Below, in pieces: positions 14,039 to 21,347 of a stretch of 30,109 nucleotides of DNA. Each line of letters starts with the position of its first letter. Within the stretch, counting starts at the first letter, position 1. A program made the translations under genes and the position numbers. The stretch is taken from assembly GCA_023262335.1 (NCBI GenBank), contig JALRBE010000012.1, forward strand, positions 1 to 30,109, given 5' to 3'. This DNA comes from Candidatus Saccharimonadia bacterium. Lineage in GTDB: Bacteria; Patescibacteriota; Saccharimonadia; Saccharimonadales; Saccharimonadaceae. A model generated the notes under the pieces. That model did no database searches. It had not been told where the DNA came from and worked only from the letters and a program-made list of their open reading frames with translations.

Positions 14039-15142
14039 TCAAGCGGGTGAACGCGCATAGAGCACGCCGGCGATCGAACGCGTCGGCATTGGGCGTTCAG
14101 GCACGGCACGCTCAGGCACGGCGATCTCTTCGGGGCGGGGCCGCGGCAGTCGCACGATACCATCCGTCGTTTTGGGTGCTACCGTTACTTTTATAGGTAC
14201 CTTCTTCGCTGGCGACGCCTTTTGCTCAGGCTGAGGGCGCATCGTGACCGAGCCCGTATGCAAATCGTCGATGATAGCGGCGAAGAAGTCGTTCTCCTCT
14301 TCCGCTACGACCTTCTTAGCTGTTTCCAACTGGGCAGCTCGAGCGGCGGCATGTTGCTTCGACGTACGCGCCTTGGCTTTGCGATTAGCCGAAGCGTGCC
14401 TGACGAATACCGCGATAACGCCGACTTGATAAATTGCGATGATCGGTACGGCGACGATAGCCATATTGAACGCGTCGGGCGTGGGGGTGATGATTGCCGC
14501 CACGATCGTCGCGCCGATTATGACGAACCGCTGCGTAGAGAGGAGTGAACCCGGAGGAAACGGTTTTACGTGGTCGAATATGAAAAGGAGTAGCGGCAAC
14601 TGGAACAAAAGCGCCAACCCTAACACGTATGCCACGACGAAGTTTAGATACGACTCAGCCGTGAGACTCGGCGTCACGGCGTCCCCGGCAAAAGTCGCCA
14701 AAAAGTCCAGCGCGGCCGGTATGGTAACGAAATACCCGAACGCGGCCCCACCGGAAGCTAGCAGTACCGATATGAACATGAAGGCGATCAGCAATCGCCG
14801 CGACGCGCTCTTCAGTAGCGGCTGCACGAAGCGGTACACCTGGTAAATAATTACCGGTATGGTGAACAGCACTCCGAAATAAATGCAGAGCGTGAAAATG
14901 AAGCTAAAACCACCCCCGGGGGTCAGATACACGAGTTTCTGACCGTGCAACGGTGCCATGGTAACGGCTATCAGGGCATCCTTGAATTGGAATCCTATGG
15001 CCGATACGACGATTATCGTGAGAACTACCCAAAAAAGTCTCGAACGAAGTTCGTATATGTGCTCAAGAAATGTCAGTTCCGTTGCTTTTTGGTCGTGATT
15101 ATTCGCTTTTCGCGGTTTCTGAGTTCGCCGACTTGTTTGCAT
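14039..15142 (-). CDS. tatC: Sec-independent translocase TatC with long C-terminal tail
   Basis: A 367-aa protein. Residues about 24-250 are TatC: the conserved cytoplasmic entry FLEHIYELRSRL (about 25-36), then six membrane segments with typical loops (TPGGGFSFIF, FVQPLLKSASRR, GYFVTIPAALDFL, ATIVAAIITPTPDAFNMA). TatC is the receptor for twin-arginine signal peptides and works with TatA. The last ~110 residues are a charged, Pro/Arg-rich cytoplasmic tail ending in PMPTRSIAGVLYARSPA, which ordinary TatC (about 240-260 aa) lacks. ATG 15142 lies 44 bases inside tatA; no in-frame ATG lies between it and the FLEHI motif, so this start is kept. Confidence 0.93.
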   Translation of the reverse strand: MQTSRRTQKPRKANNHDQKATELTFLEHIYELRSRLFWVVLTIIVVSAIGFQFKDALIAVTMAPLHGQKLVYLTPGGGFSFIFTLCIYFGVLFTIPVIIYQVYRFVQPLLKSASRRLLIAFMFISVLLASGGAAFGYFVTIPAALDFLATFAGDAVTPSLTAESYLNFVVAYVLGLALLFQLPLLLFIFDHVKPFPPGSLLSTQRFVIIGATIVAAIITPTPDAFNMAIVAVPIIAIYQVGVIAVFVRHASANRKAKARTSKQHAAARAAQLETAKKVVAEEENDFFAAIIDDLHTGSVTMRPQPEQKASPAKKVPIKVTVAPKTTDGIVRLPRPRPEEIAVPERAVPERPMPTRSIAGVLYARSPA

Positions 15143-15278
15143 CGCCGTTCATACCCTTGCGAAGCTCTTGTAGTGACGTGCTGACGCTCCGTGCGAGCTC
15201 AGGCAGTTTCTTGCCGCCGACAAGCAGCAGGACGACTAACAGAATAATAATTAGTTCTGGTGTTCCCAAATTTGGCAT
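15099..15278 (-). CDS. tatA: Sec-independent translocase TatA
   Basis: A 59-aa protein, MPNLGTPELIIILLVVLLLV, then GGKKLPELARSVSTSLQELRKG and an acidic/polar tail. It has the single membrane helix, the Gly hinge and the KKLPELARS amphipathic helix that define TatA/TatE. A GAGGAAC ribosome binding site precedes ATG 15278. It overlaps the start of tatC by 44 bases, forming a minimal tatAC operon. TatA oligomers form the passage for folded proteins recognised by TatC. Confidence 0.93.
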   Translation of the reverse strand: MPNLGTPELIIILLVVLLLVGGKKLPELARSVSTSLQELRKGMNGDANKSANSETAKSE

Positions 15279-15367
15279 TATTTATGTTCCTCACTTATGT
15301 TACCCTTCCATACTATACCGTTTATGCTACTATAGCAATAGGAGAATATTCAAAAAACAACAAACTT

Positions 15368-15595
15368 ATGGCCACGGCAAATTACAACTGTACGAACAGT
15401 AGCGACAACGCCTACGGAGCGGGATCCTTCGGTACGTGTACCGGCCAAACGGTCGGAGCGCCAGATACCGGCGTCTTCCAGCAAATGGTCAGCGGCGGCA
15501 GCTTCACGGTCATTCTACCGCTCGCGGCAGCGATTATCATTACGGTCATCGCGACCATTGTCATAAAGCTTCGTAACAAAAAAGCGGCGAACTAA
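15368..15595 (+). CDS. 75-aa surface peptide with APDTG sorting-like signal
   Basis: Start taken at ATG 15368 (MATANYNCTNSSDNAYGAGS); upstream codons are hydrophobic but cross the promoter region. AGGAG lies over 20 bases upstream, so translation signals are weak. Residues 8 and 24 are cysteines. APDTG (31-35) is followed by a polar gap, a membrane segment (about 46-66) and KLRNKK, which resembles an LPXTG-type sorting signal or a plain C-terminal anchor. There is no N-terminal signal peptide, so insertion may be driven by the C-terminal helix. It is divergent from tatA. Its last codons (KKAAN-stop) form part of a terminator hairpin. Confidence 0.65.
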   Translation: MATANYNCTNSSDNAYGAGSFGTCTGQTVGAPDTGVFQQMVSGGSFTVILPLAAAIIITVIATIVIKLRNKKAAN

Positions 15596-15608
15596 TCGCC
15601 GCTTTTTA
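15578..15608. terminator. bidirectional terminator between convergent genes
   Basis: AAAAAA, GCGGCGA (15584-15590), a 5-base loop, TCGCCGC (15596-15602) and TTTTT form a strong intrinsic terminator in both directions. It ends the rightward 75-aa gene, whose stop codon is in the loop, and the leftward ABC-exporter operon. Confidence 0.9.
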
Positions 15609-15623
15609 CCTGCAAACCAGGTA

Positions 15624-16433
15624 CTACTGGCTTGTTTTTCGTTTGAACAACCACGCGGCGATCGGCATCGCGATCACGAGCGTCGCGACCGCCCATATCA
15701 CGGACATCAAGCCATGTTCGTCCATCGGCGTGCCGACCATGAGCGACCGGACCGCTTCGACGAAATGAGTGATCGGGTTGTTCTCGGCGAATGGCCGCAG
15801 CCACTCGACCAGCGAACCGGCAGGTACGAACGCGCCGCTCGCGAACGTCAGCGGAAATATAAGCACGAACGTCAGCCACTGCACGCCTTCGACGCTCTTC
15901 GCGAGTACGCCGACGATAGCGGCCAGCCATGAAAACGCGAGAGTGAACAGAAGAAGCAGTCCGGCTATAAGCAGCCAATCAATGAAACTGGCACTGCTTC
16001 TGAACCCAAGCAGCAGACCGGTCAAAATCATGACGACGGTCGAGATGGCATTCCGGAAAACGTCCGATACCACATGACCGTTCAGTACCGCGAGGTTCGA
16101 CATCGGCAGACTCCGGAACCGATCAACGATACCACGCTGCATGTCGTTCGTAATCGCGATGGCGGTCGTGGTCGAGCCGAACGCGACGGTCTGGATGATG
16201 ATACCCGCCATCAGGAACTCCAGGTAATCAACTCCTGGCGGCAACGAAAGCGCGACCGCGCCACCGAACACCGCGGCGAACAGCACCAGGAACATGATCG
16301 GCTGGAAGAACGTACCAAGCAGTTGATCGGTGTTGCGAACGATATGCGTGCTGCTCCGCTTGATCATAATGAGCGAATCAACGATACTGAGCCACAACCG
16401 AGGCTTTTTTTCGAATTCGAGTTGCGTCGCCAT
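15624..16433 (-). CDS. ABC-2 type permease, DrrB-like
   Basis: A 269-aa membrane protein with six predicted membrane segments. It belongs to the ABC-2 exporter permease family: a cytoplasmic N-terminus with an RNTDQLLGTFFQPIMFLVLF entry, the loop TNDMQRGIVDRFRSLPMS, and FPLTFASGAFVP followed by RPFAENNPITHFVEAVRSL, all typical of DrrB-like subunits. It would form the channel of an exporter together with the ATPase just upstream. Its ATG at 16433 overlaps the ATPase stop (TAATG). Substrate is unknown: DrrAB relatives export drugs, lipids or polysaccharides, and nothing here narrows that down. Confidence 0.92.
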   Translation of the reverse strand: MATQLEFEKKPRLWLSIVDSLIMIKRSSTHIVRNTDQLLGTFFQPIMFLVLFAAVFGGAVALSLPPGVDYLEFLMAGIIIQTVAFGSTTTAIAITNDMQRGIVDRFRSLPMSNLAVLNGHVVSDVFRNAISTVVMILTGLLLGFRSSASFIDWLLIAGLLLLFTLAFSWLAAIVGVLAKSVEGVQWLTFVLIFPLTFASGAFVPAGSLVEWLRPFAENNPITHFVEAVRSLMVGTPMDEHGLMSVIWAVATLVIAMPIAAWLFKRKTSQ

Positions 16434-17383
16434 TAGTTCTTCCCCTTCTTCGTTTTACCCGTTATCGACAAGAACACGTCGTCGAGCGTCGGTTTGTGCA
16501 CGGCCATGCTGTCGAATCGTAACTTGTTCTTTTGCAGGATATCGAGCACCTTGCGTACGTCCGCGTTCGTGTCTTTCAGAATGATCGTGACTGATTTGTC
16601 GTCCTTGTTGGTTTCTTGAACCGATTTGCCAAGCACATCCACGGCTTTCTTGTATGCCGCGGCACTGCCGAACGTCAATTCAAGCCTGTCGTGACCAACC
16701 TTACCCTTCAGTTCCTTGGCCGTTCCTTCGGCGATGACTTTGCCGCCATCGATGACGATGATTTTGTCGGCCAGCTGATCGGCTTCCTCGAGGTACTGCG
16801 TCGTGAGCAGAATGGTGGCGCCGTCCTGCTTGAGTTTATTAATGATTTCCCACATGGCAATGCGCGAACGGGGGTCGAGGCCCGTCGTCGGTTCATCAAG
16901 GAATATGATCGGCGGCGTCGCGATAAGACTTACCGCAAGGTCCAGGCGGCGTCGCATGCCACCGGAATACGTTTTCGCGGGCCTGTTCGCCGCTTCTACC
17001 AAATCAAACTCCTCAAGGAGCTCCTGTGCGCGGGCCTTCGCACTGACAGCCGTCAAATGATACAGCCGGCCCATCATGACCAAGTTTTCGCGCCCCGTGA
17101 GCATTTCGTCTACCGCCGCCGACTGGCCGGTCAGGCCTATGACGCTGCGCACTTCGTCGGCTTGCTTCTTGACGTCGTATCCTTCGACGCTCACCGTACC
17201 GCCGTCAAACCCAAGAAGAGTCGAGAGAATCCGTACCGTCGTGGTCTTGCCAGCGCCGTTCGGACCAAGCAAAGCCAGCATGGTACCGCGCTCTACCTTC
17301 AAAGAAATACCCCGTAGCACTTCGTGTTTGCCATATGACTTGCGCAGGTTTTTCGCCTCTATGGCGAACTTGGACTGTGGCAC
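16433..17383 (-). CDS. ABC transporter ATPase, DrrA-like
   Basis: A 316-aa protein starting with GTG 17383 behind AAGGAGA. Walker A GPNGAGKTT is at 40-48, signature YSGGMRRRLDLA at 139-150, Walker B IIFLDEPTTGLDP at 159-171, and the H-loop region is TTQYLEEADQLAD. The ~80-residue C-terminal extension ends HKPTLDDVFLSITGK, typical of DrrA. It powers the partner permease encoded by the next gene (1-base stop/start overlap). The pair follows grpE by 43 bases and may be read through from the heat-shock operon. Confidence 0.95.
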   Translation of the reverse strand: MPQSKFAIEAKNLRKSYGKHEVLRGISLKVERGTMLALLGPNGAGKTTTVRILSTLLGFDGGTVSVEGYDVKKQADEVRSVIGLTGQSAAVDEMLTGRENLVMMGRLYHLTAVSAKARAQELLEEFDLVEAANRPAKTYSGGMRRRLDLAVSLIATPPIIFLDEPTTGLDPRSRIAMWEIINKLKQDGATILLTTQYLEEADQLADKIIVIDGGKVIAEGTAKELKGKVGHDRLELTFGSAAAYKKAVDVLGKSVQETNKDDKSVTIILKDTNADVRKVLDILQKNKLRFDSMAVHKPTLDDVFLSITGKTKKGKN

Positions 17384-17426
17384 GTTTGTCTCCTTGCTTA
17401 TCTATTCAGTTTATCATCAGCACGAC

Positions 17427-17891
17427 TTATTGTCGCGTGACCTTGACCATCGCATGGCGAATCGGCAAGCCCGAAAGCGTATAGCCTGCTTGCAGTTCTT
17501 CAGCAATGACTTCTTTTTCACCCTCAGCGTCCTCATCAAACTGGATCGCTTCGTGCAACTCTGGGTCGAATGCCGTTCCAGGCGTCGCGTCGATACGTCG
17601 AAGGCTCAAGGCGTCAAGTGATTTCTCCAGGTTCTTTACCAAGCCCGTCACGCTCTGTGCCCATTTGTTATTGGCAAGTTCGGCCGGTTGATGAGCAATC
17701 GCGCGCTCGATGTTATCGATGACCGGCAACAGCTTAAGTATGGCGCCTGATTGGCCTGCGCTTCGTGCCGCGGCGGTCTCCTGCTCCACGCGTTTGCGGT
17801 AGTTCTCGAAATCCGCGCGAGTCCTTTGCAAGTCGGCGGTCAGTTCGGCGACCTGCTGTTCCAATTCTTCTTCTTTCTTATTCTTCGGCAT
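17427..17891 (-). CDS. grpE: nucleotide exchange factor GrpE
   Basis: A 154-aa protein: an N-terminal coiled coil (about 1-55, KEEELEQQVAELTADLQRTR, ADFENYRKRVEQE) and then the four-helix and beta-wing head, ending with the GrpE signature AGYTLSGLPIRHAMVKVTR. GrpE releases ADP from DnaK to reset the chaperone cycle. AAGGAGC, which overlaps the stop of the preceding small gene, serves as its ribosome binding site. It lies in the order hrcA, 44-aa peptide, grpE, under the CIRCE promoter of hrcA. dnaK is about 4 kb away with its own CIRCE. Confidence 0.96.
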   Translation of the reverse strand: MPKNKKEEELEQQVAELTADLQRTRADFENYRKRVEQETAAARSAGQSGAILKLLPVIDNIERAIAHQPAELANNKWAQSVTGLVKNLEKSLDALSLRRIDATPGTAFDPELHEAIQFDEDAEGEKEVIAEELQAGYTLSGLPIRHAMVKVTRQ

Positions 17892-17899
17892 AATGCTCC

Positions 17900-18034
17900 T
17901 TAAAACAAATTCCCAATGGCATTGATGATACTCACGATGACGTCACCGATCGCGTTGACGATCGCGACGATAGCCCCGACGATAGCGTTGATGATCGTCG
18001 TGGCGAAGTCCGTCAGTTGCTTGATGATATCCAC
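17900..18034 (-). CDS. 44-aa amphipathic hendecad peptide in the hrcA-grpE operon
   Basis: GTG 18034 uses the last G of the hrcA stop (TAGTG). A strong GGAGG site, inside the last hrcA codons, lies 7 bases upstream. The peptide begins MDIIKQLTDFATTIINAIVG and consists of 11-residue units: IINAIVGAIVA, IVNAIGDVIVS, IINAIGNLF (starting at residues 14, 25 and 36). Ile/Val fill one face, with Asn, Ala, Gly and few charges elsewhere. This suggests a membrane-active or lipid-surface helix, loosely like phenol-soluble modulins or other small amphipathic peptides; no homology is claimed. Its stop overlaps the grpE ribosome binding site, so it is coupled to both neighbours and should be heat-inducible. 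Confidence 0.75.
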   Translation of the reverse strand: MDIIKQLTDFATTIINAIVGAIVAIVNAIGDVIVSIINAIGNLF

Positions 18035-18741
18035 TACAACACCTCCTCGAGCATGGCGCCGGCATGGCGAACCAATCGCATGACTTTGCCGTAACTCTGC
18101 CTGGTTGGGCCAAGCACGCCTATGTAACTGTTATCGCTGTACGGCGAACGGAACCGACTGACGATCAGCGTCACGCCACTCGTTTTACCGATGGGGTTCT
18201 CGCTGCCGATGAACACGTTCAACGGTTCGTTCGGTGCCGCTTCGCGCAGCCATGGCTCCAGGTTATCGAGCAGCCGAGCGACCGCTTGCACATGATTGCC
18301 CTGCATAAACTCCGGTTGGCTGAACAAATTGCCGATGCCGTTCATGTACAGTTCGTCGCCAATGGTCGCGAGACCAAGGTTGTGCGTTAGCTCCACAAGA
18401 CTGTCGACGGCGCTGCGGATCGCGCGGTCAGCCCGGTCGCCGTGCGTGTTCACGCGGGCCTCGATCGCTTTTGTACCGCGGTCCAGCTGCAACGGCTGAT
18501 CGGCCTGCGCCTCATTGATGGCGTTCACGTAAAAGCGGTAGCCCGTATCGGTAGGAATACGTCCGGCGCTGGTGTGCGGTTGCGTAATGAACCCGAGTTC
18601 TTCGAGCCGTGCCATTTCGCTGCGAATGGTCGCGCTCGATACGTTGAACAGTTTCGCGAGCGTCACGCTGCCAACCGGTGACGCGACCTCCGCGTATTGT
18701 TCGATAATTGCCGCAAGAATCTGGATTTGACGCTCTGTCAT
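18034..18741 (-). CDS. hrcA: heat-inducible transcription repressor HrcA (short form)
   Basis: A 235-aa protein starting MTERQIQILAAIIEQYAEVA, the HrcA winged-helix start. It is followed by SSATIRSEMARLEELGFI (recognition helix and wing) and the HrcA signature PHTSAGRIPTDTGYRFYV. The C-terminal part keeps the GAF-like end (SGVTLIVSRF, SYIGVLGPTRQSYGKVMRLV). HrcA is usually about 340 aa; about 100 residues are missing, probably from the inserted dimerisation domain. ATG 18741 is preferred over an in-frame ATG at 18768, because the CIRCE element and the promoter lie between them. The predicted start site is at the ATG itself, with no Shine-Dalgarno sequence. It represses its own operon and dnaK through CIRCE. 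Confidence 0.95.
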   Translation of the reverse strand: MTERQIQILAAIIEQYAEVASPVGSVTLAKLFNVSSATIRSEMARLEELGFITQPHTSAGRIPTDTGYRFYVNAINEAQADQPLQLDRGTKAIEARVNTHGDRADRAIRSAVDSLVELTHNLGLATIGDELYMNGIGNLFSQPEFMQGNHVQAVARLLDNLEPWLREAAPNEPLNVFIGSENPIGKTSGVTLIVSRFRSPYSDNSYIGVLGPTRQSYGKVMRLVRHAGAMLEEVL

Positions 18742-18747
18742 ACGTTC

Positions 18748-18776
18748 AGTATAGCGCAGTTTTGGCACTCATGCAA
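18748..18776 (-). promoter_or_regulatory. hrcA promoter, leaderless start
   Basis: On the minus strand TTGCAT (18771-18776), 17 bases, then TATACT (18748-18753), followed by 6 bases and ATG 18741. The first transcribed base would be the A of the ATG. The -35 and spacer lie within CIRCE. Confidence 0.7.
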
Positions 18777-18788
18777 TTTGAGTGCTAG
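18762..18788. promoter_or_regulatory. CIRCE operator of hrcA (near-perfect)
   Basis: TTGGCACTC (18762-18770), 9 bases, GAGTGCTAG (18780-18788). One mismatch to the consensus in each arm. It overlaps the hrcA promoter, consistent with autorepression. Confidence 0.9.
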
Positions 18789-19514
18789 TCAGTTTTGCCG
18801 AGACGCCAAACCAGTGCGCAAGTCCGCCAGTAGCTTTTCTGCCCATACGCGGAACGACGTATCGATCGTCGTGAACTCGTCGTCATGATGAGCGATGTTA
18901 TTGACCGCCTTGATCGCTTCGTCGAGATTTTCGTTAACGACGAAGTGATAGTACGGCTTCGCAAGCGCCTCTTCGAGTTCCGCGATCGCCGCGTGCATGC
19001 GACGTTCCATGTCGGCAGGGTCGGCACCTGCTTGCCCGTAGCGCACATGAAGCCGGCGTTGCCACTCATCGTAATTTGGCGGCAAGATGAAAATAGCAAT
19101 GACGGACGGCGAGATTTCCTTGTACTCCGCGACACCCTGCACGTCCAGGTCGGTCAAAGCGATATGGCCGTCATCATATGCTTTTTGTATTTCGGCGATG
19201 CTCGTACCGTACACGTTGCCACTGTACATTTTGGCTTCGATGTATTCCTGGCTGTCGATCATGACATTTGCCGTCGCTTGATCGATAAAATGGTAGTCGA
19301 CACCGTCTTGCTCCATGACGCCGTTATTATTGCGAGGCGGACGGGTCACGTGCGAAACGATATGATGATAATCACCCGTCTCAAGCAAACTGTGCTTGAT
19401 CGTGTCTTTGCCCGCGCCGCTCACGCCCACGAGCAGGACGATCTTCGTTGAACGCACCAGTTCGATTGCCGAGTCGCTAATCTTGTAGCTATCTATTTTA
19501 TCCTTGAGTTCCAT
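18789..19514 (-). CDS. gmk: guanylate kinase
   Basis: A 241-aa protein: P-loop GVSGAGKDT (about 34-42), then HHIVSHVTRPPR (the GMP-binding SHTTRxPR motif), MEQDGVDYHF and IEAKMYSGNVYGTS, DLDVQGVAEYKE and the lid YGQAGADPADMERRM. It makes GDP from GMP and ATP. It is longer than the usual ~205 aa, with about 20 extra residues at the N-terminus and a C-terminal extension (about 210-241). The start ATG 19514 has no Shine-Dalgarno sequence; TATACT lies 6 bases before it, inside the gap after lepA. Its 3' end stops at the edge of the hrcA CIRCE. Confidence 0.9.
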   Translation of the reverse strand: MELKDKIDSYKISDSAIELVRSTKIVLLVGVSGAGKDTIKHSLLETGDYHHIVSHVTRPPRNNNGVMEQDGVDYHFIDQATANVMIDSQEYIEAKMYSGNVYGTSIAEIQKAYDDGHIALTDLDVQGVAEYKEISPSVIAIFILPPNYDEWQRRLHVRYGQAGADPADMERRMHAAIAELEEALAKPYYHFVVNENLDEAIKAVNNIAHHDDEFTTIDTSFRVWAEKLLADLRTGLASRQN

Positions 19515-19520
19515 AGGTAG

Positions 19521-19526
19521 AGTATA
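19521..19526 (-). promoter_or_regulatory. -10 box giving a leaderless gmk mRNA
   Basis: Minus-strand TATACT is followed by 6 bases and ATG 19514, so transcription should start at the start codon. The box lies in the 14-base gap after the lepA stop. I see no good -35. Confidence 0.5.
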
Positions 19527-19528
19527 CG

Positions 19529-21307
19529 TTAATCCCGTTTTAATAGCACCGTGAAGGCTTCGCTCGGTATGTCTACCTTGCCGAACCGCTTCATGCGCTT
19601 CTTGCCTTTTGCCTGTTTGGCGAGCACTTTCTTTTTGCGGCTCACGTCGCCGCCGTACAGGCCGGTCGTCACGTCTTTGCGGTATGCGCTCAGGTCCTCG
19701 CGGGCAATGAATCGTCCGCCGATCGCCGCTTGTAGCGCTACCTGAAAGTTTTGCCTTGGTATGACTTCCTTCAGCTTTTTGACGACCGTCCTGCCGACGC
19801 CATCCGCTTCGCTGCGATGCATCATGATACTGAGCGAGTCGACCATTTCGCCTGCCACGTAAAAGTCCACGCGTACCAAGTCTTCGGCGCGGTAATCATC
19901 GAGTTCGTAGTTGAACGAGCCATAGCCGCTCGTCACGGACTTGAGTTGGTCGTAAAAATCGGTCAGCAAGTTCGCCAGCGGCGCCTCGAAGCTAATGAGC
20001 GCGCGTTCGTCGATGTAACTAAGATTCTTTTGGCGACCGCGCTTGCTCACGATCAGCTGGATGACCGACCCTATGTAATCCTGAGGAACGACGATTTCGC
20101 CCTTGATCCACGGCTCGCGGATCTCGCTGATTTTGCTGACGTCTGGCAGCTCGCTGGCAGATTTTATGTCGAGCTCTTCACCCTTGCTCAGCGTCACTTG
20201 GTAATCGGTACTTGGATTCGTGACCACGAGGTCCAGGTTGTACTCGCGCTCCAGGCGCTCACGAATGATATCCATATGGAGCAAACCAAGGAACCCGATA
20301 CGAACGCCAAAGCCGAGCACTGGTGAATTTTCGGGCTCGAACTGCAGGGCGCTGTCGCTTAGGCTGAGCTTTTCGACAGCCTCCTTAAGATCATTGTAAT
20401 CCTCGTTGCTTACCGGAAAGAACCCGGCGTACACGAACGGCCGTACGTGCTGGTAGCCAGGCAGCTGTTCGCTGGCATGGCGACGCTTGACCGTCACGGT
20501 GTCGCCCACGCGGGCGTCGCGGGTCGTTTTGAGGTTCGTCACGATGTAGCCGATCTCACCCGTGGCAAGCTCCGTGCCGGGCTGCATGACCGGCGACAGC
20601 GCGCCGACTTCGAGTGCCAAACCGTTCGCGCCGGTAGCAAGCATCTCGATGGTATCGCCCTTTTTAATACTGCCATCAACCGTTCTTGTATATAGGATCA
20701 CGCCACGGTAATCATCGTAATAGCTGTCAAAAATAAGCGCGCGGGTCGGGTCGGTCTCGTTGCCGGCAGGCGGAGCGATTTTCTCGACAACCGCGTCGAG
20801 CACCTCGGGAACGCCCTCGCCTGTTTTCGCGCTGATCTTCAGGATGTCGGACTCGTCGCAACCAAGCAGGTTGATAATTTCCGCGCTCACGCGTGGCACG
20901 TCGGCGGCAGGCAAGTCGATCTTATTCAGTACCGGAATGATCGTCAGGTCGGCGGCAAGTGCCAAATACACGTTCGCGAGCGTTTGCGCCTGGATGCCCT
21001 GGCTGGCATCAACGACCAAAATCGCTCCTTCGCACGCGGCGAGCGAGCGACTTACTTCGTAACTGAAGTCGACATGACCGGGTGTGTCAATCAGATTCAG
21101 CTCGCAGTCTTTGTATGCCATGCGCACGGGAGCCAATTTGATGGTAATGCCCTTTTCGCGCTCCAGGTCCATGCTGTCGAGCAACTGCGATTTCATGTCG
21201 CGCTTACTGACGGTGCCGGTTATTTCCATCAAACGATCGGCAAGCGTGGACTTGCCGTGATCAATATGAGCAATGATGCAGAAATTGCGGATGTGTGATT
21301 GATCCAT
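19529..21307 (-). CDS. lepA: elongation factor 4 (LepA)
   Basis: A 592-aa translational GTPase of normal LepA length. G1 AHIDHGKST (about 13-21), switch DLEREKGITIK, G3 DTPGHVDFSYEV, G4 NKIDLPAAD, then EF-G-like domains. The LepA-specific C-terminal domain includes SYGSFNYELDDYRAEDLVRVD and a basic end with KKKVLAKQAKGKKRMKRFG. EF4 acts on stalled ribosomes and can move them back one codon. No Shine-Dalgarno sequence is seen; an extended -10 sits 11 bases before ATG 21307, leaving a leader of about 4 bases. It is the first gene of a long leftward run. Confidence 0.97.
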   Translation of the reverse strand: MDQSHIRNFCIIAHIDHGKSTLADRLMEITGTVSKRDMKSQLLDSMDLEREKGITIKLAPVRMAYKDCELNLIDTPGHVDFSYEVSRSLAACEGAILVVDASQGIQAQTLANVYLALAADLTIIPVLNKIDLPAADVPRVSAEIINLLGCDESDILKISAKTGEGVPEVLDAVVEKIAPPAGNETDPTRALIFDSYYDDYRGVILYTRTVDGSIKKGDTIEMLATGANGLALEVGALSPVMQPGTELATGEIGYIVTNLKTTRDARVGDTVTVKRRHASEQLPGYQHVRPFVYAGFFPVSNEDYNDLKEAVEKLSLSDSALQFEPENSPVLGFGVRIGFLGLLHMDIIRERLEREYNLDLVVTNPSTDYQVTLSKGEELDIKSASELPDVSKISEIREPWIKGEIVVPQDYIGSVIQLIVSKRGRQKNLSYIDERALISFEAPLANLLTDFYDQLKSVTSGYGSFNYELDDYRAEDLVRVDFYVAGEMVDSLSIMMHRSEADGVGRTVVKKLKEVIPRQNFQVALQAAIGGRFIAREDLSAYRKDVTTGLYGGDVSRKKKVLAKQAKGKKRMKRFGKVDIPSEAFTVLLKRD

Positions 21308-21318
21308 AAACTGTGATT

Positions 21319-21327
21319 ACTATACCA
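21319..21327 (-). promoter_or_regulatory. extended -10 promoter of lepA
   Basis: Minus-strand TGGTATAGT (extended -10) lies 11 bases before ATG 21307, which predicts a 4-5 base leader without a ribosome binding site. Confidence 0.55.
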
Positions 21328-21347
21328 GAAAACAGAGGTCGAGACAA

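Noticed and set aside
15624..17383. Antibiotic self-resistance exporter
   Set aside because: The DrrAB resemblance is generic for ABC-2 exporters; there are no biosynthesis genes nearby and no basis for a drug substrate.
18742..18768. Earlier HrcA start at 18768
   Set aside because: It would put the CIRCE arm and the -10/-35 inside the coding region, and HrcA proteins normally begin near the TERQ motif.
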